The position numbers were made by a program, and so were the translations under genes. Positions 46,794 to 53,906 of a stretch of 64,000 nt of DNA are shown piece by piece. The notes under the pieces are model-generated. The model was given only the letters and a program-made list of their open reading frames with translations, did no database searches and was not told where the DNA came from. Source of the DNA: Anaerolineaceae bacterium (GTDB lineage: Bacteria > Chloroflexota > Anaerolineae > Anaerolineales > Villigracilaceae); assembly GCA_009772985.1 (NCBI GenBank), contig WOUS01000006.1, forward strand, positions 62,001-126,000, read 5' to 3'. The first letter of the stretch is position 1. Each line of letters begins with the position of its first letter.

Positions 46794-47054
46794 ATGAATA
46801 CTGCATTTCGCGTCCAGGTGATGCGGCGGGGCGTGATCTCCCTGCCCTGTGAGGTACGCGCCGCCAACCGCATCCAGGAAGGCGACACCTTGACCCTGGT
46901 TGATCTGGGAGATGGGGTGTTCGTCATCAGCCCGCGCCTCTCACAGGTGGACGAGGCGGCCAACCGGCTGGCGAAACAATGGCAGGAAGCGGGGGAGTCG
47001 CTCGAGTCCATGCGGCTGACGCTGCGGGAAGTGCGGGACGAATATGACGCGTAA
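46794..47054 (+). CDS. AbrB/MazE-type (SpoVT-AbrB) antitoxin or regulator
   Basis: 86 residues: a swapped-hairpin DNA-binding domain (VQVMRRGVISLPCEVRAANR, IQEGDTLTLVDLGDGVFVIS) and a helical toxin-binding tail (VDEAANRLAKQWQEAGESLE). It follows AAAGGAG. Such antitoxins normally pair with a PIN-domain RNase encoded just downstream. Here only the first codons and the last codons of such a gene remain (47044-47122), so it is an orphan antitoxin. It may still repress its own promoter. Confidence 0.8.
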   Translation: MNTAFRVQVMRRGVISLPCEVRAANRIQEGDTLTLVDLGDGVFVISPRLSQVDEAANRLAKQWQEAGESLESMRLTLREVRDEYDA

Positions 47055-47122
47055 GGTTCCTAGAAATCGGCACGCCCGGCGACCTGCTCCAGTCCATTAA
47101 GGCACAACTGGCAGGCGGATAA
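47044..47122 (+). pseudogene. Internally deleted PIN-domain toxin remnant
   Basis: An ATG overlapping the end of the AbrB gene reads MTRKVP then stops. Seventeen bases on, the other end of a gene is recognisable: EIGTPGDLLQSIKAQLAGG, stop at 47122, the typical TP-x-x-LL-x-x-L C-terminus of PIN toxins. The whole catalytic core is gone. Confidence 0.55.
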
Positions 47123-47144
47123 TCGGCACGGCGCGAGTGTGAGA
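47121..47144. repeat. 24-base direct repeat, copy 2
   Basis: AATCGGCACGGCGCGAGTGTGAGA, compare 46691-46714. It overlaps the stop codon of the PIN remnant and lies just before the serA promoter. Confidence 0.7.
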
Positions 47145-47152
47145 TACGTCAA

Positions 47153-47180
47153 TTGACGCGCCCATTCGCCGTGTTACAAT
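47153..47180 (+). promoter_or_regulatory. Promoter of serA
   Basis: TTGACG (47153-47158), 16-base spacer, TACAAT (47175-47180). Confidence 0.65.
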
Positions 47181-47219
47181 GACAGAGTCGTTGACCCAAT
47201 TTTATACGAGGAGGATGCC

Positions 47220-48119
47220 ATGAAAATCCTGATTTGCGACAAGACCGAAATGGACGCCATCGAGAAGATGCGCGCCGCGGGGCTGACGGTGGACACGAAC
47301 TTCGAGGTCACGCCGGAGGAACTGCCCAACGTCCTGCCGGCCTACGACGGCTGTGTCGTGCGCGGCCGGACCCAGGTCCGCCAGCCGCTGATTGACGTTT
47401 GTCCCAACCTGAAGGTGATCGTGCGCGGCGGGGTCGGGCTGGACAACATAGACGCTGACTATGCCCGCTCGAAGGGCATCACTGTGATGAACACGCCCAA
47501 GGCCGCTTCCGCTTCTGTGGCCGAACTGGCGGTCGGGTTCATGTTCATGCTGGCGCGCAGCCTGTACAAGGCCTCCGCCACCATGAAGGCCGAGAAATGG
47601 GAGAAGAAGGCCTTCGAGGGCAGCGAACTTGGCGGCAAGACGCTCGGTCTGATTGGCATTGGCAACATCGGCAAGGAAGTTGCCAGGCGCGCCAATGCCC
47701 TCGGCATGACCGTGCTTGCCTATGACCCGTATGTCAAGGGAGCCGACGGCGTCACACTGGTGGAACTGGACGAACTGCTGGCGAAGTCCGATTACATCAG
47801 CCTGCACCTGCCCAAGACGAAAGAAACGACGGGCATGATCGGCAAGGCCCAGTTCGAGAAGATGAAGACCGGCGTGCGCATCGTCAACTGCGCCCGCGGC
47901 GGCATTGTGGACGAGGCCGTTCTCCACGAAGCCCTGACCTCCGGCAAGGTCGCCGCGGCCGCGCTGGACGTGTTCGCCAGCGAGCCGCCGACCGACTGGA
48001 AACTGGCGAAACTGGACAACGTCATCTGCGCTCCGCACATTGGCGCGGCCACCAGGGAAGGCCAGGGCCGCGTGGGGGCCGAGGTGGCGGAGAAGTTGAT
48101 CGAGTTCGCGAAGAAATAA
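47220..48119 (+). CDS. serA: D-3-phosphoglycerate dehydrogenase, short form without ACT domain
   Basis: A 299-residue NAD-dependent 2-hydroxyacid dehydrogenase, first step of serine synthesis. Landmarks: VRGRTQVRQPLIDVCPNLKV, RGGVGLDNIDADYARSKGIT, the NAD fold GKTLGLIGIGNIGKEVARRA, NCARGGIVDEAVLHEAL (catalytic Arg), DVFASEPP (Glu) and CAPHIGAATREGQGRV (His). It ends after the catalytic domain; the C-terminal regulatory ACT/ASB domains of long SerA are absent, so serine feedback inhibition is not expected through ACT. The ribosome binding site is GAGGAGG. serC is divergent nearby; DUF1015 follows downstream. Confidence 0.93.
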   Translation: MKILICDKTEMDAIEKMRAAGLTVDTNFEVTPEELPNVLPAYDGCVVRGRTQVRQPLIDVCPNLKVIVRGGVGLDNIDADYARSKGITVMNTPKAASASVAELAVGFMFMLARSLYKASATMKAEKWEKKAFEGSELGGKTLGLIGIGNIGKEVARRANALGMTVLAYDPYVKGADGVTLVELDELLAKSDYISLHLPKTKETTGMIGKAQFEKMKTGVRIVNCARGGIVDEAVLHEALTSGKVAAAALDVFASEPPTDWKLAKLDNVICAPHIGAATREGQGRVGAEVAEKLIEFAKK

Positions 48120-48198
48120 ATAGGACGCGGACGAGCGCGGATGAACGCGGAGAATAAAAAGAATCCGCGTGAGTCCGCGTTCATCCGCGTCCCATCGA
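48120..48198. repeat. Composite GCGGATGAACGCGG hairpin repeat
   Basis: Left: AGGACGCGGACGAGCGCGGA and TGAACGCGG. Right: AATCCGCGTGAGTCCGCGTT and CATCCGCGTCCC. It follows the serA stop directly. Confidence 0.75.
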
Positions 48199-48242
48199 GT
48201 GCGGTAGCACCACAGTAAAACGTGGAGTCTTCACCGCCGAAC

Positions 48243-48306
48243 AAATTTAGCCACGAATTGCACGAATTTCACGATTTTTTCGTGGCAATTCGTGGAATTC
48301 GTGGCA
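48243..48306. repeat. Composite CACGAATT hairpin repeat
   Basis: TTAGCCACGAATTGCACGAA and TTTCACGA, loop TTTTTT, then CGTGGCAATTCGTGGAATTC and GTGGCAG. Third copy of the family at 19715 and 26985. Confidence 0.8.
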
Positions 48307-48355
48307 GAAAAAGCACAGACCACGCTTAAGCGCTGCGATACCTCGAGTGCAAAAA

Positions 48356-49675
48356 ATGAAAACTTACGACGATATTGGCATCCAGATCCCGCAAGTCCAC
48401 CTGCCCAAAAAGGGAACGGACCTGACCAAATGGGCGGTCATCGCCTGCGACCAGTTCACCTCCCAGCCGGAATACTGGCAGAAGGTGGAGAAACTGGTCG
48501 GCAAGTCGCCCTCGACCCTCAGCCTGATCCTGCCCGAGGTGCATCTCGAACAGCCGGGCGAGGAGGAGCGCGTCCAGCGCATCCAGTCTGCGATGAGCGA
48601 TTACCTGGAGCGGGGCATCCTCCAGCCGCGCGAGGGACTCATCTACGTCGAGCGCACAGTGGATGGCAAGACACGCCGCGGCCTGATGCTGTGTCTCGAC
48701 CTGGAGCATTACGATTACACCAAAAGTTCCGCCAGCCTCATCCGCGCCACGGAGGGGACGATCCTCTCACGCCTGCCCCCGCGCATGAAGATCCGCACCG
48801 GCGCGGCGCTCGAACTTCCGCACATCCTCGTGCTGATTGACGACCCCGGGCGCACCGTGCTGGAACCGCTGGCCGCCGCGAAGCCGGGACTGGAGAAACT
48901 CTACGACTTCGACCTGATGCTCGGCTCCGGACACCTGACCGGGTGCGCCGTTTGCCCGGACCTGGAAGCGAAAGTGGTGGCAGCCCTGCGCGGTCTGGCC
49001 AGGCCGGAAACCTTTGCCGCCCGCTACGGGGTCGGGACCGACAAGCCGGTCCTGCTGTTCGCCATGGGCGACGGCAACCACTCGCTCGCCACGGCCAAGG
49101 CCGTCTGGGAGCGGATGAAGCCGGAGGTCGGGCTGGAGCATCCCGCCCGCTACGCGCTGGTCGAGATCGAGAACGTCCACGATGAAGGGCTGGCGTTCGA
49201 GCCGATCCACCGCGTGCTGTTCGGCCTGCGTAAGGACGTGCTGGCCTCGATGCGGCCGTTTTACGCCGGGATCACGTACATCCCCGTGCCGAATGCCGAG
49301 ATGATGATCCGCCGCGTGGACGAACAGAAGGGGCCGAGTCAACTGGTGGGCATGGTCGGCGGCAGGGACGGCAAGGCCTTCGGCGTGCTGGAGATCGCGA
49401 AGCCGTCGTCCAACCTGCCGGTCGGGACGCTGCAAGCCTTCCTGGATGTCTTCATGAAGGAGAACGGCGCGGACAGGATTGACTACGTTCACGGCGAGGA
49501 GGTGGTCTGTAAACTCGGCGCGCAGGAGGGCAATGCCGGGTTCTACGTGCCGGGCATGGACAAGTCGGACCTGTTCAAGACAGTCATCCTCGACGGCGCG
49601 CTGCCGCGCAAGACCTTCTCGATGGGCGAGGCGCACGAGAAGCGGTTTTACGTGGAGGCGCGGAAGATTGCTTAA
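48356..49675 (+). CDS. DUF1015 family protein, serine-cluster member
   Basis: A 439-residue protein of a family with no established activity. Typical pieces: PKKGTDLTKWAVIACDQFTS, YVERTVDGKTRRGLMLCLDL, SSASLIRATEGTILSRLPPR (the conserved R-x-T-E region), RTGAALELPHILVLIDDPGR, LFAMGDGNHSLATAKAVWER and FVEKxxxGVLEI-like strands. From general knowledge, DUF1015 genes are often found beside serA and serC, as here, so a role in serine/phosphoserine metabolism is a fair inference; no phosphoserine phosphatase (serB) is seen in this window. No good ribosome binding site precedes ATG 48356; GTG 48347 is an alternative. Confidence 0.85.
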   Translation: MKTYDDIGIQIPQVHLPKKGTDLTKWAVIACDQFTSQPEYWQKVEKLVGKSPSTLSLILPEVHLEQPGEEERVQRIQSAMSDYLERGILQPREGLIYVERTVDGKTRRGLMLCLDLEHYDYTKSSASLIRATEGTILSRLPPRMKIRTGAALELPHILVLIDDPGRTVLEPLAAAKPGLEKLYDFDLMLGSGHLTGCAVCPDLEAKVVAALRGLARPETFAARYGVGTDKPVLLFAMGDGNHSLATAKAVWERMKPEVGLEHPARYALVEIENVHDEGLAFEPIHRVLFGLRKDVLASMRPFYAGITYIPVPNAEMMIRRVDEQKGPSQLVGMVGGRDGKAFGVLEIAKPSSNLPVGTLQAFLDVFMKENGADRIDYVHGEEVVCKLGAQEGNAGFYVPGMDKSDLFKTVILDGALPRKTFSMGEAHEKRFYVEARKIA

Positions 49676-49762
49676 ACGTTGGCACGTTTACATGTTAGAA
49701 CGTTGGCACGTTAGACCTGCAACATGTCAACGTGTAACTTGTAAACTTGTAAACGTGATAAC
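49676..49762. repeat. AACGTTGGCACGTT-type inverted and direct repeats
   Basis: ACGTTGGCACGTTTACATGTT and ACGTTGGCACGTTAGACCTG are followed by AACATGTCAACGTGTAACTT, GTAAACTTGTAAACGTGATA and ACGTT, which pair with them. The right half codes the last residues of the RluA-type gene. Confidence 0.7.
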
Positions 49763-50412
49763 GTTTGGGTGAAATCTTCGGGGTAGGGGGCGGTGAAGGA
49801 GAACGGTTTCCCCTCGAATTCAAACTCTAAAGAATACGCGTGCAGGGCGGGACGCTGTAGAGGCGAGATAATATCTCGCTCTACTGGCCTGCAATAAAGC
49901 GCGTCGCCCAGCAGCGGGAAGCCCAGCGCGTAGGCGTGGACGCGCACCTGGTGCGTGCGCCCCGTTGCCGGGCGCGCCTCCAGCAGGCTGTGACCGGTGA
50001 ACCGCTCCAGCACGCGGAACGCCGTCTCGGACGGCTTGCCTTTGCTATGATCCACCACCGTGCGGTGACTGTGGCCCACGTCGAAGCGCAGCGGATGGCG
50101 GGCGGTGTGCTCGTCCCATTTTGGGACGCCGATGCAGATGGCGTGATAGGTCTTGCGGACGGCGCGCGTTTCGAAGAGCAGGCTCAAGGTCCGGTGCGCC
50201 GCGGCGCTGCGGGCGAAGAGAACGGCCCCGCTGGTGCCTTTGTCCAGCCGGTGGACGGTCCAGACGCGGCCGAATTCCGCTTCCAAAATTTTGGCGAGGC
50301 TTGGCGCGTCCGCTTCCCACCCGCCGGGAATGGTGGTCAGCCCGGCAGGTTTGTTCGCGATGAGCAGGTCATCATCGGCGTAAAGGATCAATCCGTGTTC
50401 ATCTGTGTTCAC
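49711..50412 (-). CDS. RluA-family pseudouridine synthase with an in-frame palindrome insert
   Basis: 233 residues. The catalytic Asp is in WTVHRLDKGTSGAVLFARSA. Further family blocks are LIANKPAGLTTIPGGW, LLEARPATGRTHQVRVHAYA and GFPLLGDALY...RPALHAYSLEFE. It isomerises uridines in rRNA or tRNA; the target is unknown. Between ALYC and RPALHAY stand the extra residues RPVERDIISPLQ, coded by the palindrome at 49857-49884, closely related to the one in birA. The C-terminal LQVYKLHVDMLQV is coded by the repeat at 49676. A GTG (50412) is the only usable start; the 5' end also looks repeat-derived (AACACAGATGAACACGGAT). Confidence 0.85.
   Translation of the reverse strand: MNTDEHGLILYADDDLLIANKPAGLTTIPGGWEADAPSLAKILEAEFGRVWTVHRLDKGTSGAVLFARSAAAHRTLSLLFETRAVRKTYHAICIGVPKWDEHTARHPLRFDVGHSHRTVVDHSKGKPSETAFRVLERFTGHSLLEARPATGRTHQVRVHAYALGFPLLGDALYCRPVERDIISPLQRPALHAYSLEFEFEGKPFSFTAPYPEDFTQTLSRLQVYKLHVDMLQV
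49857..49884. repeat. Coding palindrome VERDII element inside the rluA-type gene
   Basis: Arms GTAGAGGCGAGATA and TATCTCGCTCTAC pair with one bulged G. Read on the minus strand it gives PVERDIISPL, against PVERDIIPLY in birA (15805-15831). Confidence 0.85.
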
Positions 50413-50537
50413 AGCGTACCCTTCAGGGTATCTTTGGCCGCGCTAATTGTACCAGCAGAAGCAGGCCGGGTTGCCCGTCTGGCTGACGCGCGGAAAAATC
50501 ATCGGGAAATAGGTTTATATATTTGGCAATTTCTGGC

Positions 50538-50543
50538 TATAAT
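50538..50543 (+). promoter_or_regulatory. Candidate -10 box of the sensor kinase gene
   Basis: TATAAT 24 bases before the ATG at 50568; no clear -35. Confidence 0.45.
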
Positions 50544-50567
50544 ACTTATGTTCTTCAATGAGCCAAC

Positions 50568-53500
50568 ATGCCAACACTCTACCTCACTCCTGCCTCGATC
50601 AGTTACCTGACACAATTCATCCTGTCTGTGTTGATCACGGCTTATCTTGCCAGCCGCCTCCGCCGGCGTGAGAACCGGAGCGCTTCGGCTGCGCTGCTCG
50701 CCGGGTTCTTTGCCGCGGTCACCCTGTTCATCGGATTGTTGTTCCTCGACGTAACCCTCCTGCCCACGCCGCGCCTGGCCGTCGTTTATCTGGAAAATAC
50801 CGTGCTGGGGATCGCTCTGGTGTTCCTGCTCCAGTTCACTTACCGGTTCCCGGCGCTGTACCCGCGCCGCCGATGGGAATCGTACGTTGCGCTGGGGGTG
50901 AGCCTGTTGTATGCGTTTTACGAGGCGTATTACGCCATTTATCGCTTTTCGATATTAAGGCAGGGCTGGGTGGATTACCGCCTGCCTCAGGCCGATTATG
51001 CGCTGGCGGTTTTATTCGCATGGGCGCCGTTCGTACTGTTCCGCCAGGCCGCCAGCGCGGACGAACGCCCCGTCCACTGGATGCGTAAACTCTGGCAGCC
51101 GCAAGGATCGGGCGCACAGTGTGGGCGCGATTTTGCTCTCATCTATCTGATGCTCCTGGCCTTGAGTGTCGTCAACCTCCTGCGGGGGGCCTCCACCGTT
51201 TCCACCGCTTTCTACAACGCTTCGCTTTCTGTGGGTATCCTGGTTGTGTTGTGGTTGTTCGCCACCGTGTATCTCAACTACCAACCAGGGATCACTTCCT
51301 TCATGGTCAAACTATCGGGCGTGACGCTGACCCTGCTCCTGGCCGTGCTGGGCATCGCCGGCTGGGTGGTGGCGCCGGCGCGCGTTGCCACATTCCATCC
51401 AGCTATTACCGACTACCAGACTTTGCATTTCACCCCCAATGCGCAGGGCGGCTACGATGCGGTCCCGGCTCCCTTCCATTTTGAAACGGACCTGGGAGAC
51501 AGGCTGACCGTCACCTCGCGCGGCCAGGGCCGCAACCAGAAGGTGGATTTCACTTTTACGCTGTTCGGCCAGACGTACTCCGAAATTTACGTGACGAGCG
51601 TGGGACTGTTGAGCATGGGGCAGCCGTTATATCACCCCAACCTGCAGAACGACTACGGGCATTTCCCGGGCATCTTCCCCCTGCTCGTGGATCTGGAACC
51701 TGCTTCCGGCGGCGGGGTGTATGCCCGCCTCGAACCGGACCGGCTGATCGTCACCTGGGACCATTTAGCGGCGCTTCAGCAGCCGCAGGCCGTTTTCACC
51801 TTCCAGGCCGTCCTGTATCGGGACGGCAGTTTCGACTTTACCTATAACGGCCTGCCTGATCCGCTGGCCTTCGACCCCGACGCCACCCCTTCGGCCACCC
51901 CCTGGCTGCGCGGCGTCACCCCGGGATTGGCAGTGCCGGTCGAACAAACGGCCGACTTGTCACAGCCGGTCAGCAGCGGGCCGCAGGGCGTCATCCAGGA
52001 TTTTTACCGGGAGTTTCGGTATTCCCTCGATGATTTTATTGCCCCGCTGGCATGGCTGGTGCTTGGAGGCAGCCTGCTCATCGTCCTGGGACTCCCGATC
52101 TTCCTGCGTTCCAGTCTCGTTAAGCCGCTGAAAGGACTCCTGGCTGGTGTCCAGCAGATGAATGACGGCAAACAGGATATCCATATACCGGTCCGGCACA
52201 ACGACGAAATCGGTTCCCTGACAGATTCTTTTAACGGCATGGCGGCCAGGCTGCATTCCCTGGTGGCCGGCCTGGAAACGCGCGTCGCCGAACGTACGGA
52301 GGAACTGGAAGAGACCAACACCCGCCTGCGCGCCGAGATGGCCGGGCGCGAGGCCGCCCAGAACCAGGTCATGCAGCAGCAGCGCGATCTGGCCGCGCTG
52401 GAGGAACGCGAGCGCATGGCGCGCGACCTGCACGACGGGCTGGGGCAGGTGATGGGGTCCATCAACGTCCAGACCCAGGCGGCGCAGACGCTCCTGTCCA
52501 CCGGCCAGGCGCAGGCCGCGCAGTCCAACCTGGAGCGCGTGGTGCAGATGGCGCAGGACGCCCACGTCAACCTGCGCAATTACATCCTCGGGCTGCGCGA
52601 GCCGCCCGCTTCGCCGGGGAATTTGTTCATCACGCTGCAAGCCTCGCTGCGGGCGTTCAGCGAGTCCACCGGCATCCAGGCCTCCTTGAACCTGCCGGTG
52701 GATGCCACCCTGCCTTTGTTCCCCCCGGCGGTTGAAGAACAGGTGCTGCACATCATCCAGGAAGCGCTGACCAACGTCCGCAAGCACGCCGCGGCGCGCA
52801 AACTGGAGGTGCTGTTCAGTTTCGATGCCCGCCAGGCGCAGATCATCATCTCGGACGATGGGGCGGGGTTCAATGTGAACCAGCGCATGGGCAAGACCAC
52901 GGGGCGGCATTTCGGGCTGGGCATGATGCGGGAAAGGGCTGAAATGGTCGGCGGCCGGCTCGAGGTCCGCTCGGCGTCGGGGCAGGGTACCAGGCTGCTC
53001 GTTTCCATCCCCTACCAGCCTGCCAACGCGCTCACCCTGAAAGAAGATGAACTGCAGAACGTCCACAACCTGCGCCTCCTGCTGGTGGACGATTCGCCCA
53101 TCTTCCTGGAGGGACTGCGCAGCCTGTTGATGGCGCGCGGGCTGACGGTGATCGGCGCGGCGCACGACGGGCTGGAGGCGCAGGAAAAGGCGCGCCTGCT
53201 GCGCCCGGACGTGATCGTTATGGACGTGAAGATGCCGCGCTGCGATGGCGTGGAGGCGGCGCGGGCGATCAAGGCTGAACTCCCCGAAACCCGGATTGTC
53301 ATGCTGGCCGCTTCCGAAGACGACGATTCCCTCTTTGAAGCCATCAAGGCAGGCGCCTCCGGGTATTTATTGAAGAGCCTGGATGCCAACGAACTCTGCC
53401 GCCTGCTGGCCGGGCTGGTGCGCGGCGAAGCGCCCCTGACTCCCAGCCTGGCGGCGCGTTTGCTGGCCGAATTTGCTCATCCGGCCTCTCCGGGCGACTC

Positions 53501-53711
53501 GGCGCGTGCCTCCGACGATAATCTGACCGCGCGCCAGTGGCAGATCCTGGACCTGGTGGCGCGCGGCAGGCCCTATAAAGAGATTGCCTCTGTCCTGAAA
53601 CTCAGCGAGGTGACGGTGAAATACCACATGCGCCAGATCCTGGAGCGGCTGCATCTGGAGAACCGCGCCCAGGCAATCGCCTATGCGCGGCGGGTGAAAA
53701 AAGCGCAATAG
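50568..53711 (+). CDS. Fused NarX/NarL-type sensor histidine kinase and response regulator
   Basis: A 1047-residue protein holding a whole two-component system. Residues about 5-285 are multi-helix membrane region; about 290-475 an extracytoplasmic beta-rich sensor part (FHFETDLGDRLTVTSRGQGR, FTFQAVLYRDGSFDFTYNGL); a membrane helix at about 488-510 and HAMP (about 510-565); coiled coil; HisKA_3 with the phospho-His in ERERMARDLHDGLGQVMGSI (His about 622); HATPase with EALTNVRKHAAARKLEVLF and SDDGAGFNV; a receiver domain (LLVDDSPIFLEGL, Asp in VIVMDVKMPRCDG, about 875); and a LuxR/NarL HTH (LTARQWQILDLVARGRPYKE, about 985-1040). The DNA-binding domain is thus tied to a membrane sensor. Its target is unknown; the sortase-like gene follows. 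Confidence 0.92.
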   Translation: MPTLYLTPASISYLTQFILSVLITAYLASRLRRRENRSASAALLAGFFAAVTLFIGLLFLDVTLLPTPRLAVVYLENTVLGIALVFLLQFTYRFPALYPRRRWESYVALGVSLLYAFYEAYYAIYRFSILRQGWVDYRLPQADYALAVLFAWAPFVLFRQAASADERPVHWMRKLWQPQGSGAQCGRDFALIYLMLLALSVVNLLRGASTVSTAFYNASLSVGILVVLWLFATVYLNYQPGITSFMVKLSGVTLTLLLAVLGIAGWVVAPARVATFHPAITDYQTLHFTPNAQGGYDAVPAPFHFETDLGDRLTVTSRGQGRNQKVDFTFTLFGQTYSEIYVTSVGLLSMGQPLYHPNLQNDYGHFPGIFPLLVDLEPASGGGVYARLEPDRLIVTWDHLAALQQPQAVFTFQAVLYRDGSFDFTYNGLPDPLAFDPDATPSATPWLRGVTPGLAVPVEQTADLSQPVSSGPQGVIQDFYREFRYSLDDFIAPLAWLVLGGSLLIVLGLPIFLRSSLVKPLKGLLAGVQQMNDGKQDIHIPVRHNDEIGSLTDSFNGMAARLHSLVAGLETRVAERTEELEETNTRLRAEMAGREAAQNQVMQQQRDLAALEERERMARDLHDGLGQVMGSINVQTQAAQTLLSTGQAQAAQSNLERVVQMAQDAHVNLRNYILGLREPPASPGNLFITLQASLRAFSESTGIQASLNLPVDATLPLFPPAVEEQVLHIIQEALTNVRKHAAARKLEVLFSFDARQAQIIISDDGAGFNVNQRMGKTTGRHFGLGMMRERAEMVGGRLEVRSASGQGTRLLVSIPYQPANALTLKEDELQNVHNLRLLLVDDSPIFLEGLRSLLMARGLTVIGAAHDGLEAQEKARLLRPDVIVMDVKMPRCDGVEAARAIKAELPETRIVMLAASEDDDSLFEAIKAGASGYLLKSLDANELCRLLAGLVRGEAPLTPSLAARLLAEFAHPASPGDSARASDDNLTARQWQILDLVARGRPYKEIASVLKLSEVTVKYHMRQILERLHLENRAQAIAYARRVKKAQ

Positions 53712-53753
53712 CAGGAGGGGTTGAATTTGATGACCCGCGCTTCCCTATCCCAA

Positions 53754-53784
53754 AACTATACTTTTTCCTCGCAGAAGTATAGTT
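53754..53784. promoter_or_regulatory. Perfect inverted repeat, possible operator
   Basis: AACTATACTT (53754-53763) and AAGTATAGTT (53775-53784), 11-base spacer. It stands about 33 bases before a TATAAT (53817-53822) in front of the sortase-fold gene. It may bind the NarL-type output domain of the preceding kinase; the arms are 10-bp exact complements. Confidence 0.5.
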
Positions 53785-53816
53785 GCGATTTTGTTTCCCC
53801 TACCGGAGTACTGTTG

Positions 53817-53822
53817 TATAAT
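53817..53822 (+). promoter_or_regulatory. Candidate -10 box of the sortase-fold gene
   Basis: TATAAT about 85 bases before the ATG at 53907; TTGTTT at 53791 is a weak -35 at a wide spacing. Confidence 0.45.
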
Positions 53823-53906
53823 GTGCGTGTAATTGTTTCGGCGGGACCGGAAGCGCCCGCCGGATTTGTGGTCAACAACCATCATCATTCCAGAGGAGAA
53901 GACTGA

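Noticed and set aside
53721..53906. A 61-codon frame before the sortase-fold gene
   Set aside because: It spans the inverted repeat, the -10 box and the ribosome binding site of the next gene, and has no recognisable domain.
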